Notes: generated by a model not told the origin, from the letters alone. A stretch of DNA of 64,000 bases from Calditrichia bacterium (GCA_028284445.1 JANQRS010000023.1:1-64000), one strand, 5' to 3'; numbered from the stretch's first letter, positions 18,051-27,552 are shown. A program made the numbers and translations.

Positions 18051-21000
18051 TCAAACTTCACCGAAACAACCTTCGATACACCGCGCTCTTCCATCGTCAC
18101 CCCGTAAATGGAATTCGTTGCCTCCATGGTTTTCTTGTTGTGCGTAACAAGGATAAACTGCGTCTCGTCTGCAAACTGACTGAGGGCATGCGTAAAGCGC
18201 CCAATGTTCACGTCGTCCAGCGGTGCATCAACCTCGTCAAGGATACAAAAGGGGCTTGGCTTCACCAGATATATGGCAAAGAGCAGGGAGATAGCAGTGA
18301 GCGTCTTTTCACCGGCAGAAAGCAAGGTCAGGGTTTTCAGCTCCTTGCCCTTGTGGAAAATCGAAATATCGATATTCGCTTCCAGCGGATCACGACTTTC
18401 GATGAGGGTTAGACGTGCACGCCCGCCGGCAAAAAACTGCGCAAATACCCGTTCAAAATTAAACTGGATCTTTTCGAATACTTCCAGGAATTGTTGACGC
18501 GCAGTCTTGTTCAATTTATCGATGGTTTCCAGCAGCTGATCACGAGCCGATATCAAATCGCCATGCTGCTCATTCAGGAAATCGAGGCGTTCTTTTTCCT
18601 TGTCGTATTCTTTCACTGCCAGCGGATTTACGTCACCCAGATTGTCGAGCTTGCGACGCGTGGTTTCCAGTTCGTTCTGCAGGCTGTTAATCGACACGGA
18701 AGGATCAAGTTCTGCAATGTCAAATTTTAACGCCTCTTCCCCATACTTCTCGCGAACATTGTCAACAATGGAACCAAGGCGCACTTCCAGTTCCTTCGAG
18801 TGCAGTTCGATTTCTTGCAGGCGCTCGCGGGCCTGATTCCAGAGCCGTTGTTTCTTTTTCAGTTCTTCTTCCGCCATTTGAATAGCAGAGCGAATTTCCT
18901 GCACCCGCTTTTCAACAGTATTCTTATCCTCTTCAACTTTATCCCGGTCTTTGAAGTCACGCTCCAAATCGGCATTAATTTTGGCGATTTCGTCTTCCAG
19001 CTCTTTTACCTGCTTGTCATTCTGAACCATCCGCCGTTCGCGGTCTTCATTGAAATTCTGTGCTTCTTTGATATTGCTTTCCACGAATTCCAGGCGCTGA
19101 ATCTTTTCTTTTTCCTGGGAGGTCAGGTTCAGATAGCTGATTTGCTTTTCCTGGGTGGCGCGGGTCAGTTCACGAAGTTTGTCTTCAACTTCTTGCTGCC
19201 GGGATTGCAAGTCCTGTTCGTGCTGCTTATAACGCTCGGTCTTTTCTGCCAGAGACTGTACTTCCGGCAAGAGTTCCTTTTCACGCGCTTCCAAGCCCAG
19301 AATGCGTTCACGTAAGGTCGTGGTTGAATTCTCGACTTCTTCAGCAATTTCTTCCAGACGCTTCACTTCATAGCGCTTCTGGCTTACCTGCTTGTCCAAA
19401 CCAACCATTTCTTCGCGGGAATTATCCAGCAGCTCGCTGAACTCCTTCAGCTTCTGCTCTTTTTCTTCCACCTCCGTAATGTTATTCGCCAGGGCTTCTT
19501 TTTGCTCGGCAAGCGTTGCTTCCAACTTTTTCAAGCGGTCTTCAACCTTGCGAAATTCTTCTTTCCGGCCAATCAATCCCTGACCATTACTATTGCTGGT
19601 TCCCCCAGTCAGGTTCCCCCAGTGTTCAAGAATCTCGCCGCTGCTGGTGATATAGGTGACCTGCGGGTAAGATTTGCGAAGCTCAATCGCCTTTTCCAGG
19701 TCGGGCACGTAATAGACTTTATCAAAGAGGTAGCCAAAAAGCTTCTCGTATGTTTTCGGATAAGAAACAACATCGTGCAGTAGAAATACATCATTGCCGG
19801 TATCCGGCAGCTTTATGCCATTTGCAGCGCCGGCACTTTCCAGCAAGGGCAGCGGCACAAGGGTCATCCGCCCCTTTTCTTCGCTGCGAAGATTTTTGAG
19901 GATGTCTCTGGCGGTATCCACTTCTTCAACTACTATGTAGTTGGACACTTCTGAGAGGAAGCTTTCCAGCGCCGGACGATATTCCACTTCGCAGTCAACC
20001 AGGTTGGCCAGGGTATCTACCACGCCGCCAAACTTTTTCTTATTGGACATCACGTATTGCACGGACTCTGAAAATCCTTCGTAGTTGCGAATGAGGTTTT
20101 CCAGAAAATCAAAGCGGTTGCGCGCTTTTTCCAGTTTTCCTTCGTTCACGTTGATGTCATTCTTCAACCCTTCCTGGGTTTCGCGAAGGGTTTCGATCTT
20201 GCTGGTCGCTGCCGCCTGCTCTTGCTGATACATCTCCAAATCCCCTTCCAATTCTTTCAGGGATGATTCGATAGTTGCAAGATCGTCACGATGCCCTTTC
20301 AGGTCGGCGGAAAGGTTACGGCTGCGGTCGTTATTGCGGGTAATCTGCTCCTGTAGATTCTCTTTCTCCAGGCCGATTTTCTGATACTCTTCCTTGCTCT
20401 CATTTGTCTTTTGCAAGTCTTGCAAGTTCTCCGCAACAAAAGTTTGATACTCCGTGCGGATCTTTTCGTGAGAGGTTTCAATTTCCAACTGTTTATTGGC
20501 AAATTCGCGATACTGAGATTGCGCCGCTTCCATTTCTTTGCTATTGGTTGCCAGCTGCCCCTTGAGTTGTCCTTGCTCATTTTGCAGTTGAGCGATGCGC
20601 ACTTTTTGGGTTTCTACTTCCTGCATGTAGCCTTTTGTTGCTTCCTTCAGGGAATTGATGCGCTGCTGGCGAAGCTGGCGGCGATTCTGCAATTCCTTGA
20701 TCATCTCATCTTTTTGGAAGAGAAGCGCAGATGCATTGCGATATTCCTGCTCGGTATCAATTGAGCTGGTTTGCATTTTTTCCAGCTCCGCTTCCGCCAC
20801 GCGCACTTCCTTGGACAAGGTATCGCGGGTGCGCGTCACATGCTCTGATTCATTCTTGAGCGGAGCAAGATCATTGCGATACGAATTGATTTTCAGGCAG
20901 TTGAGCAAGAGTTCATCATCATGCATTTTCTGCTTGTATTCATGATAGCGGCGAGCCTTTCCCACCTGGCGAGACAGCGAGTTCACTGTTTTCTGCACTT

Positions 21001-21589
21001 CCGCAATAATATCTTCCAGGCGCGTCAATTCCTGCTGCGTGGTATCCAGCTTTAACAGCGCTGAACGGCGACGGGCCTTATATTTTTTGATACCGGCAGC
21101 CTCTTCGAAGAGCCGGCGCCGTTCCTCAGCTTTATCACTGAGGATCTGCTCAACCATCTTTAATTCGATCACGGAGTAGGCGTCTGCGCCCATCCCGGTA
21201 TCTGCGAAGAGGTTAACGATATCAATCAGACGAACATTTTCATTATTGATCAGGTATTCACTGTCGCCGGAGCGATGCAAACGACGCGTAAGTTTCAGCT
21301 CACTATATTCCGAAGGAAGGATGTTGCGATTGTTTTCAATGTAAAGAGACACTTCTGCCAGGCTCAGCGGCTTGCGGGTTTCGGTACCGCCAAAGATCAG
21401 ATTTTCCATGCGATCACAGCGCAGGATACGCGGACGCTGCTCACCCAATACCCAACGGATTGAATCAACCACGTTGCTCTTGCCGCAACCATTCGGCCCG
21501 ATAATCCCAATCAGCCCGCTATCAAATTTCAGCGTGGCCTTTTGAGCAAAAGACTTAAATCCGAAGACTTCCAGCTTTGTTAACTGCAT
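18047..21589 (-). CDS. smc: Chromosome segregation ATPase SMC
   Basis: This full-length 1180-residue SMC is the ATPase of bacterial condensin, acting with ScpA and ScpB in chromosome compaction and segregation. The N-terminal head has Walker A GPNGCGKS (31-38) and the Q-loop region WVLGEQRP. Long coiled coils (about 170-500 and 670-1010) flank a hinge (about 515-650) with FGGVVDTLANLVDCE. The C-terminal head carries the signature LLSAGEKTLTA and Walker B FCILDEVDAPLDD. It is flanked by the convergent HEAT-repeat gene and, 94 bp upstream on the same strand, by the GH2-like gene, which might share its transcript. Confidence 0.96.
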   Translation of the reverse strand: MQLTKLEVFGFKSFAQKATLKFDSGLIGIIGPNGCGKSNVVDSIRWVLGEQRPRILRCDRMENLIFGGTETRKPLSLAEVSLYIENNRNILPSEYSELKLTRRLHRSGDSEYLINNENVRLIDIVNLFADTGMGADAYSVIELKMVEQILSDKAEERRRLFEEAAGIKKYKARRRSALLKLDTTQQELTRLEDIIAEVQKTVNSLSRQVGKARRYHEYKQKMHDDELLLNCLKINSYRNDLAPLKNESEHVTRTRDTLSKEVRVAEAELEKMQTSSIDTEQEYRNASALLFQKDEMIKELQNRRQLRQQRINSLKEATKGYMQEVETQKVRIAQLQNEQGQLKGQLATNSKEMEAAQSQYREFANKQLEIETSHEKIRTEYQTFVAENLQDLQKTNESKEEYQKIGLEKENLQEQITRNNDRSRNLSADLKGHRDDLATIESSLKELEGDLEMYQQEQAAATSKIETLRETQEGLKNDINVNEGKLEKARNRFDFLENLIRNYEGFSESVQYVMSNKKKFGGVVDTLANLVDCEVEYRPALESFLSEVSNYIVVEEVDTARDILKNLRSEEKGRMTLVPLPLLESAGAANGIKLPDTGNDVFLLHDVVSYPKTYEKLFGYLFDKVYYVPDLEKAIELRKSYPQVTYITSSGEILEHWGNLTGGTSNSNGQGLIGRKEEFRKVEDRLKKLEATLAEQKEALANNITEVEEKEQKLKEFSELLDNSREEMVGLDKQVSQKRYEVKRLEEIAEEVENSTTTLRERILGLEAREKELLPEVQSLAEKTERYKQHEQDLQSRQQEVEDKLRELTRATQEKQISYLNLTSQEKEKIQRLEFVESNIKEAQNFNEDRERRMVQNDKQVKELEDEIAKINADLERDFKDRDKVEEDKNTVEKRVQEIRSAIQMAEEELKKKQRLWNQARERLQEIELHSKELEVRLGSIVDNVREKYGEEALKFDIAELDPSVSINSLQNELETTRRKLDNLGDVNPLAVKEYDKEKERLDFLNEQHGDLISARDQLLETIDKLNKTARQQFLEVFEKIQFNFERVFAQFFAGGRARLTLIESRDPLEANIDISIFHKGKELKTLTLLSAGEKTLTAISLLFAIYLVKPSPFCILDEVDAPLDDVNIGRFTHALSQFADETQFILVTHNKKTMEATNSIYGVTMEERGVSKVVSVKFD

Positions 21590-21683
21590 CCAATTCCCTG
21601 TTTATTCCATAGAACTGCCGGTATTCTGCCCGCGCTTTGCGGCGAATGCGGATTGCCGAACCTCAAAAGATTTTGGCATTGGC

Positions 21684-24215
21684 TCACTGCAGGTAATCAT
21701 AGAGGTGACGAATCAGTGTGGCATGCTCCTGCAAATTATATGTCGATACATACCAGTATCCCAGTCCTCCCAGTATGGTCAGCAATAAAATACTCACCAG
21801 TATGAAAGTCCTGGAATAAAGCCGGTCCAGCAGCACGCGAATACCATTGATCCATCTCAGATAGAACCAGGCGTGAAAATATAATAGCACGATGATCAGA
21901 ATCCAATAAGATTTCATCGAGCCCAGTGATATGTAGGTTACCACGCCCGCAGGCAGCAGAAACACAAATGGCGCCGCCGCCCAGATAGTAGCAGCCATTG
22001 CCTGGGCAAAACGGATACGGGCGCTACCGAATAGCGACAGCAATTTCACAAATAAGGCCATCAACAGAAAGATGCCAACAATTGCCAGAGTAAACATCAG
22101 TAGGGCGCGCGGTTGATCCCAGATCAAATCGACAATCCAGGCCTTTTGTTCAGGCGACTGAAAGAAGAGCGTCGTAATATAGTCGAACATCAAGCTGCGG
22201 CGATAAAAGAACGCTATGGAATGGAGAACCATGGCCCCATTCAAGGAGATAGCGAAAAGTAGGAAAAAAGTCTGCTTATATGGTATAAGGATACGCTCTG
22301 CCAGATTTACGAAGAACCCATGAGGCTTCTGAATACTGTATTTCAAATTGATGCGGAAAATTCGATAGCGCTGATAGGAAATTGCAAACAAGCACAGGGT
22401 AAGAAAACCCACAAGGATATAACGAAAGGTATTGGGATTGCCACCCCCTGTAAAGTCTACCAGGCCACTCGATTCAGCGACATGATTGGCGCTGAAGGCC
22501 GATATTTTGCGCGGCTTGCGCTTTAAATCCACCAGGCCGACCTTGTTCAGTGACGGATCAGGCAAGGCACCAAGGTGCATGGCCGGCAATTCCAGGTAGA
22601 AATCACTATACACCGGCACAAAGTGCCCCTTCAATTCACCTGGTAGACGATTGAGCAGCAGCTGCCGGGACAGGCTCGCCAAATCTGCCGGTAACCCGGA
22701 CGTCGCAGATGAGTCATTTGCGTAATTCTCAGCCCGAGAAAAGCCCGAGGGCATAAAGAGGGTTCCGCCAAGTGAATCCGCGAGGCGCTTATATTCGCTT
22801 GCGGCGTTCTCATGCTTCAACACCTCAACGATTTGAAAATCCGTAATCGACTGCCAGGCTTTTGACGGTAGCAAAGTCGAAATATAGCTGGGCAAATCAA
22901 TCTCAATTTTCGCGAGCTGCTCTTGCAATTCGCCTCGCTGGTGAGCAGATCCAATGCCCGGATAAAATGATGCGCCTACAGCAATCAGGCTGTTGTAGCG
23001 GCTGGCATAGGCCTGCAGACGCTCTGCCGAGCGCATCAAAGCAGCAGCCTTATCAGTGGCCGTATTAAAGCTATGTTGATTTACCGGCAAATCCTGCAGG
23101 CACAGCAGGCCAATCTCATCGCAGAGTTCGTAAAAGCGCGGCGGGAGCGGACTTTGAATCACACGAATCGCTTCATACCCACGGGCATGAATATCTTCCA
23201 GGTCGCTGCGAACCAGCTTTTCATCAAATAATTCGCTGCCTTCCCGATTCTGATAAACGTAGTTGATACCTTTCGGATGAACAACCTGGCCGTTAAGCTG
23301 CAGTTCATCGTTTCTCACGGCGATGGTGCGGGTTGCCAGACGTTCACGTCTGATGTCAATCGGCGCGCCGGCGCTGTCGAGCCGCACTTCAATCCACAGC
23401 TGTTTTGGTTGCTGCGGATACCAGACCGGGATATCAGATGCTTCAAGCACCGGGAGGTCAAAAGTCGTTTGTTGAGAATCTTCCTGCGCGATGACCGCCG
23501 TTCCAAAAATCTCATCGCCGTCGCGATACGTGACGGTGAGGCGAAACGCAGGCTCATTTCCCAGCGGGCGATTGAGCGTGAAGCTACCGGCAATTTGCCG
23601 GGGAAGCACATCAGCCGTTACAAGGGGCTCGATTCTTTGTATATGCGTATCTGCTTTTTTCTCCAACCAGAGCGCATCCAGGAGGCCAAATGATGAGCGC
23701 GGTTGATTAAGAGGGTGTAAAGCCGGGGCAAGTCGGGCATGACGTGCCGGAACAATGATATCAATTTCCAGCACATTGTCCCCGACATTGACCGCTCGGC
23801 GCGGAATAGGGATCGCCAGCGGCGCATAGTAGGTATCGGCACTGTAAATCTCAACAGTATTCATCACAACGCGGATAAATCCATTTGCCAGGCCGCAATG
23901 CAAGATGAAGTTATCGCCACCGAGACCGTCGAGCACCACTCGCTTGTTCAAATGAACTTCATTTATATTCTGAAATGTAAACGGAACACGTACTTGTCCG
24001 GCAACAGATCCAGCCTCGCCGGTAATCAAATCCCACTCGCCGTTCAGCGAAATCCAACTGCCGCCGGGGTTACTCTCTGCAAGTCGAGTCTGCAATTGCT
24101 CCAGGACCAGCTTTTCAGGCATGGAATAGACGATTATTTCAGAATCCTGGGCCCACAATCCAATCCAGCTAATCAACAGTAGAACCGGAATACATAAGCT
24201 TCCGGTATATCTCAT
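21684..24215 (-). CDS. GH2-like protein fused to a C-terminal Yip1-like membrane domain
   Basis: The ATG at 24215 (GGAGG upstream, signal-type N-terminus ending GLWAQ) gives 843 residues. The first half looks like glycoside hydrolase family 2. A jelly-roll carbohydrate-binding region (about 35-190) is followed by an Ig-like domain (about 200-300). A TIM-barrel-like segment (about 305-560) contains HPKGINYVYQNREGSE and YELCDEIGLLCLQDLPV. Where GH2 enzymes have the Asn-Glu acid/base after the TRP-rich strand, this protein reads RYNSLIAVGASFYPGIG, so activity is doubtful. One helix (about 615-635) is followed by a 5-6 helix domain (about 665-825) resembling Yip1/DUF1282 membrane proteins. It may be a sugar-binding sensor or anchor. 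Confidence 0.72.
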   Translation of the reverse strand: MRYTGSLCIPVLLLISWIGLWAQDSEIIVYSMPEKLVLEQLQTRLAESNPGGSWISLNGEWDLITGEAGSVAGQVRVPFTFQNINEVHLNKRVVLDGLGGDNFILHCGLANGFIRVVMNTVEIYSADTYYAPLAIPIPRRAVNVGDNVLEIDIIVPARHARLAPALHPLNQPRSSFGLLDALWLEKKADTHIQRIEPLVTADVLPRQIAGSFTLNRPLGNEPAFRLTVTYRDGDEIFGTAVIAQEDSQQTTFDLPVLEASDIPVWYPQQPKQLWIEVRLDSAGAPIDIRRERLATRTIAVRNDELQLNGQVVHPKGINYVYQNREGSELFDEKLVRSDLEDIHARGYEAIRVIQSPLPPRFYELCDEIGLLCLQDLPVNQHSFNTATDKAAALMRSAERLQAYASRYNSLIAVGASFYPGIGSAHQRGELQEQLAKIEIDLPSYISTLLPSKAWQSITDFQIVEVLKHENAASEYKRLADSLGGTLFMPSGFSRAENYANDSSATSGLPADLASLSRQLLLNRLPGELKGHFVPVYSDFYLELPAMHLGALPDPSLNKVGLVDLKRKPRKISAFSANHVAESSGLVDFTGGGNPNTFRYILVGFLTLCLFAISYQRYRIFRINLKYSIQKPHGFFVNLAERILIPYKQTFFLLFAISLNGAMVLHSIAFFYRRSLMFDYITTLFFQSPEQKAWIVDLIWDQPRALLMFTLAIVGIFLLMALFVKLLSLFGSARIRFAQAMAATIWAAAPFVFLLPAGVVTYISLGSMKSYWILIIVLLYFHAWFYLRWINGIRVLLDRLYSRTFILVSILLLTILGGLGYWYVSTYNLQEHATLIRHLYDYLQ

Positions 24216-24309
24216 ATTCGCCTCCAGTTTTGCCCAAAATACTGAAAAGAGGACCGAAAAGCAAACGCTCAGATAGCACTCTGGCAGCAATTCCTAAATT
24301 ACATTTCTC

Positions 24310-24338
24310 TTGACATATCTGATGCCATTTCCTACTAT
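24310..24338 (+). promoter_or_regulatory. Consensus sigma-70 promoter
   Basis: TTGACA at 24310-24315, a 17-bp spacer and TACTAT at 24333-24338 form the best housekeeping promoter seen in the window. Transcription would start near 24345 and run rightward through a 150-nt leader that ends in a terminator, upstream of the branched-chain aminotransferase gene. Confidence 0.75.
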
Positions 24339-24344
24339 AAATTC

Positions 24345-24494
24345 TGGATAATTGGTCGTTAATAGCAGAAAGGTTGGCAGTAAAAAAGGGACAGATTCAG
24401 GAGAATTACACTAACGTGAGAATGCAACTGCGTGCATTGTTTAGTGGTACCAAACGACCGAGCCAGCCTGGTATAATGAATCCAGGCTTTTTTT
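24345..24494 (+). ncRNA. Possible small RNA or attenuator leader upstream of ilvE
   Basis: Between the promoter at 24310 and the terminator at 24465-24494 lies a roughly 150-nt segment without a convincing gene. It contains a small hairpin (AATGCA-ACTGCG-TGCATT). A 28-codon frame starts at ATG 24422, beginning MQLRALFSGTK and running through the terminator. It lacks a run of Leu, Ile or Val codons, so it is not a classic branched-chain leader peptide. It could be a free small RNA or the regulated leader of the aminotransferase gene. The boundaries are inferred. Confidence 0.4.
24465..24494 (+). terminator. Rho-independent terminator upstream of ilvE
   Basis: AGCCTGG (24465-24471) pairs with CCAGGCT (24482-24488) around a 10-nt loop and is followed by an uninterrupted T-run. 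No plus-strand gene precedes it, so it ends either a small RNA or a leader transcript. A second small hairpin, ATGCGT-TAAT-ACGCAT, follows near 24500. Confidence 0.85.
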
Positions 24495-24590
24495 ATTTTA
24501 TGCGTTAATACGCATACGATCAGCCTGTGAAGTAGCATACAAGAGCAGTTAGACTATTGATTACTATAAATACTTTCAGAGGGGATTCTT

Positions 24591-25634
24591 ATGTTTCCAA
24601 ATGACAATTTTCCCGGCGCAACATCGTACTGGCAAAACGGCGAATTAAAACCATGGGACAGCGGCGAAGTTCATGTTATGTCACATGTCTTGCACTACGG
24701 CAGTTCCGTATTCGAAGGCATTCGCGCTTACGCAACCCATCGCGGACCGGCAATTTTTCGCCTTGAAGAGCACATTGATCGTCTGTTCAAATCCGCATCT
24801 GTTATCGGCATGACCGTGCCGTATAGCAGAGACGAACTCATTGAAGCCTGCCGGCTGGTGATGCGCGAGAATCGCCTGGCCAGCGCCTATATTCGGCCCA
24901 ACCTCTACTATGGCTACGGCAATCTTGGATTAACCCCAAGTAAATGCCCGGTTGAAACGACGATTGGTTGTTGGGAATGGGGCGCCTACCTCGGGAGCAA
25001 GGGAATTAGCGAAGGCGTTCATGTGTTACTACTTCCCTGGAAGCGTATTCACCACAGCCAAATGAATGCCTCCGTAAAATTGGGCGGTTTGTACGTTCAG
25101 TCGAACATCTTTGCGACTCAAACGCGTGAGCTCGGCTATGATGAAGGTGTTTTTCTGAACCTGGAAAACCGGGTTGCCGAAGGGCCTGGCGAAAACATCA
25201 TTATTGTCAAGGATGGCGTGGTCAAGACCAATGACATGTACGAATCGGTTTTAGAAGGTATTACCCGCACTTCGGTCATGGAAATTGCCAAAGACCTCGG
25301 TTACCAGACTGAAATTGCCCCAATTACGGTTGAGGACTTTTTTGAGGCTGACGAAGCATTTTTTACCGGCACTGCTGCGGAAGTAACCCCAATTACCCGC
25401 ATTACCGACAGCCGTGACCGCTCCATCCCGCAAGAGCAATGGAAAACTTACACGCTTGGTAATGGAAAACCCGGTGAAGCGTCGCTAAAACTCGCCGGAC
25501 AATATATGGACATTGTCCACGGAAGGAACAAGAACTACGACGGATGGCTGACCTATGTCTACGATAGCGTCGCCGATGCGAAGGCCGTATTGAACGGCTC
25601 ACTAAGAAACGAGAACGAAAACGTAGAACGATAG
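24591..25634 (+). CDS. ilvE: Branched-chain amino acid aminotransferase
   Basis: This 347-residue fold-type IV PLP enzyme exchanges amino groups between Leu, Ile or Val and 2-oxoglutarate, the last step of their synthesis. Early motifs include HVLHYGSSVFEGIRAY. The PLP lysine is Lys163 in NASVKLGGLYVQS. EGPGENIIIVKDG and EAFFTGTAAEVTPI are the usual cofactor-phosphate segments. The ribosome site AGAGGGG precedes the ATG. The first ~245 bases of its 5' region hold a promoter, a leader and a terminator, so attenuation is possible. A second aminotransferase gene starts 18 bp after the stop, forming a two-gene unit. Confidence 0.93.
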   Translation: MFPNDNFPGATSYWQNGELKPWDSGEVHVMSHVLHYGSSVFEGIRAYATHRGPAIFRLEEHIDRLFKSASVIGMTVPYSRDELIEACRLVMRENRLASAYIRPNLYYGYGNLGLTPSKCPVETTIGCWEWGAYLGSKGISEGVHVLLLPWKRIHHSQMNASVKLGGLYVQSNIFATQTRELGYDEGVFLNLENRVAEGPGENIIIVKDGVVKTNDMYESVLEGITRTSVMEIAKDLGYQTEIAPITVEDFFEADEAFFTGTAAEVTPITRITDSRDRSIPQEQWKTYTLGNGKPGEASLKLAGQYMDIVHGRNKNYDGWLTYVYDSVADAKAVLNGSLRNENENVER

Positions 25635-25652
25635 TAAATCAGGGAGGCAACA

Positions 25653-26852
25653 ATGCCCAATATTGCTCACCGCGCAGCAACGATGCCGGCTTCACCCATT
25701 CGCAAGCTGGTACCCTATGCTGAAGAAGCGAAACGAAAAGGCCGTAAGGTCTATCACCTGAATATCGGACAACCCGATATCAAGACACCCAAAGTCATGA
25801 TGGATGCTTTTCGCAACCATGAAATCGACGTATTGGCTTATGGGCATTCCGCCGGACTTTGGGAATATCGAGAAGGCCTGGCCCGCTATTATGGCCAGCA
25901 CAACATTAATGTAGACAAAGAAGAGATTCTGGTTACCACAGCCGGCAGCGAAGCCATTATTTTTGCACTGATGGCAACCATGGACCCCGGCGACGAGATT
26001 CTGATCCCAGAGCCCTTCTATACCAACTACAATGGTTTTGCTGTCGAAGCATCGGTCAACATCGTGCCGATTACCTGCAGCGCCGATACCGGCTTTGCCT
26101 TACCGGACGACGATGCAATTCGCGCCCGCATTACCGACCGCACGAAAGCCATCATGTTATGCAATCCCAACAATCCCACCGGCTATGTATACACTGCAGA
26201 GGAAATGGAGCGCATCAAGCATCTGGCGATTGAATTCGACCTTTTCTTTTTGTCGGACGAGGTCTATCGCGAATTTGTATACGACGGCAAGAAGCACACC
26301 TCGGTATTGCACCTGGAAGGCATCGATGATCGTGCTATTCTGCTGGACAGCGTTTCAAAACGCTACAGTGCCTGCGGCGCCCGCGTCGGATGTTTGGTAA
26401 CTCACAATAAGGACATCCTCGACAGTGCGCTGAAATTTGGTCAGGCGCGTCTTTGTCCGCCAACCATGGAACAGCTGGCTGCACTGGCGGCAATTGACAC
26501 ACCGCCGGACTATTTTGAAGAAGTGCACGGCAAATACTATCGCCGTCGCGAAGCGGTCTTCGAAGGCCTGGCAAAGATTCCCGGTGTGGTTGGACAACGT
26601 CCGCCCGGTGCATTTTATGCCATCGTAAAGTTGCCGGTAGACAACGCCGACAAATTTTGCACCTGGCTGCTAAAAGATTTCCACGACAATAATGAAACTA
26701 TCATGATGGCGCCGGCTGCCGGGTTTTATGCAACCGAAGGTCTTGGTGAAGATGAAGTGCGTATTGCCTTCGTACTCAACGTGGAATCGATGACGCGCAG
26801 CATGGAAATTCTCGGCAATGCCCTCGAGCAATATCCGGGGAAGAAACATTGA
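25653..26852 (+). CDS. Class I aminotransferase (aspartate-type)
   Basis: This 399-residue fold-type I PLP enzyme carries LNIGQPDIKTP near the N-terminus, MLCNPNNPTGYVYTAEEM (Asn-Pro-Asn substrate/cofactor loop) and the Schiff-base Lys236 in LDSVSKRYSACGARVG. The C-terminal EDEVRIAFVLN supplies the carboxylate-binding Arg. The closest families are aspartate and broad-specificity aminotransferases. Coupling with ilvE suggests a role in amino-acid synthesis, but the substrate is uncertain. GGGAGG precedes the ATG. The stop codon lies inside the first copy of a 33-bp direct repeat. Confidence 0.9.
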   Translation: MPNIAHRAATMPASPIRKLVPYAEEAKRKGRKVYHLNIGQPDIKTPKVMMDAFRNHEIDVLAYGHSAGLWEYREGLARYYGQHNINVDKEEILVTTAGSEAIIFALMATMDPGDEILIPEPFYTNYNGFAVEASVNIVPITCSADTGFALPDDDAIRARITDRTKAIMLCNPNNPTGYVYTAEEMERIKHLAIEFDLFFLSDEVYREFVYDGKKHTSVLHLEGIDDRAILLDSVSKRYSACGARVGCLVTHNKDILDSALKFGQARLCPPTMEQLAALAAIDTPPDYFEEVHGKYYRRREAVFEGLAKIPGVVGQRPPGAFYAIVKLPVDNADKFCTWLLKDFHDNNETIMMAPAAGFYATEGLGEDEVRIAFVLNVESMTRSMEILGNALEQYPGKKH

Positions 26853-27041
26853 AAATTGACGATTGAAGCATTGAAGCATTGATGATTGACGATTGAAGCA
26901 TTGAAAACCGATGACCGTTCATCGATCAACGTTGACCGAATAAACGGCCTAGCCGTTACAGAGAGCGGCCTCATGTTCGCTTCTGGCGAACGTGGGGAGG
27001 TAAGAGATATTGAAAATTGACGATTGAAGCATTGAAGCATT
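26848..27041. repeat. 33-bp direct repeat and associated hairpins
   Basis: The sequence beginning ATTGAAAATTGACGATTGAAG occurs at 26848-26880 and again, identically over 33 bp, at 27009-27041. The first copy overlaps the aminotransferase stop. The segment between them has further GATTGAAGCATTGA units and two small dyads, AACGGC-CTA-GCCGTT and GTTCGC-TTCTG-GCGAAC, followed by GGGGAGG. The 318-bp gap up to ClpS holds no gene I can support. Confidence 0.85.
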
Positions 27042-27170
27042 TCAAATGTTTCGATGCTTAAATGCTTCGATGGGTCGATGTCTTTTTAATTTTCTTTACT
27101 AAATCCCGCTATTTCCTGATTATCTTTCAGTGTTTGAAAAGGCCCTCATTTTCCATTTGAGGTAATCATA

Positions 27171-27551
27171 TTGGGTGGTGATCTGCTACATGTTAGTCCG
27201 GTGATTAGCAAGGGGTTTGAAATAACCATTTCACCGGTTGAGGAAGAGGTCGGTCAGATTGAAGAGGCCGTGCAGGAAATTCCTTTGTTCAATGTAGTGC
27301 TACTCGATGATGATGATCATACCTACGAATATGTGATCGAAATGCTAATGAAGATTTTTGGTCACAGCCGTTCAACTGCTTTCCAAATGGCCTGTCAGGT
27401 CGATTTTTCCGGAAGAGTGATTGTATTTACCGCGCACAAGGAACGCGCCGAACATAAGCGCGATCTTATTCATGGCTATGGCGCCGACTGGCGCATCCCC
27501 AGATGCGCCGGTTCTATGTCGGCAGTTGTGGAACCAGTCGAAAACCAATAG
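27171..27551 (+). CDS. clpS: ClpS-type adaptor of the ClpAP/ClpCP protease
   Basis: This 126-residue protein has a flexible N-terminus and a ClpS core (about 40-115), with FNVVLLDDDDHTYEYVIEML matching the N-degron pocket and KERAEHKRDLIHGYGAD the C-terminal helix. ClpS delivers proteins with destabilising N-terminal residues to the Clp unfoldase. Asp replaces the usual His in the VH..G segment (here VDFSG). The tail ends RCAGSMSAVVEP, which I recognise from a divergent ClpS subgroup. The start is a TTG at 27171 with GAGG 8 bases upstream, as no in-frame ATG is available. It converges on the FG-GAP gene with one base between stops. Confidence 0.85.
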   Translation: MGGDLLHVSPVISKGFEITISPVEEEVGQIEEAVQEIPLFNVVLLDDDDHTYEYVIEMLMKIFGHSRSTAFQMACQVDFSGRVIVFTAHKERAEHKRDLIHGYGADWRIPRCAGSMSAVVEPVENQ

Positions 27552-27552
27552 G

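Noticed and set aside
24422..24508. Branched-chain leader peptide in front of ilvE
   Set aside because: The 28-codon frame has no run of Leu, Ile or Val codons and runs through the terminator.
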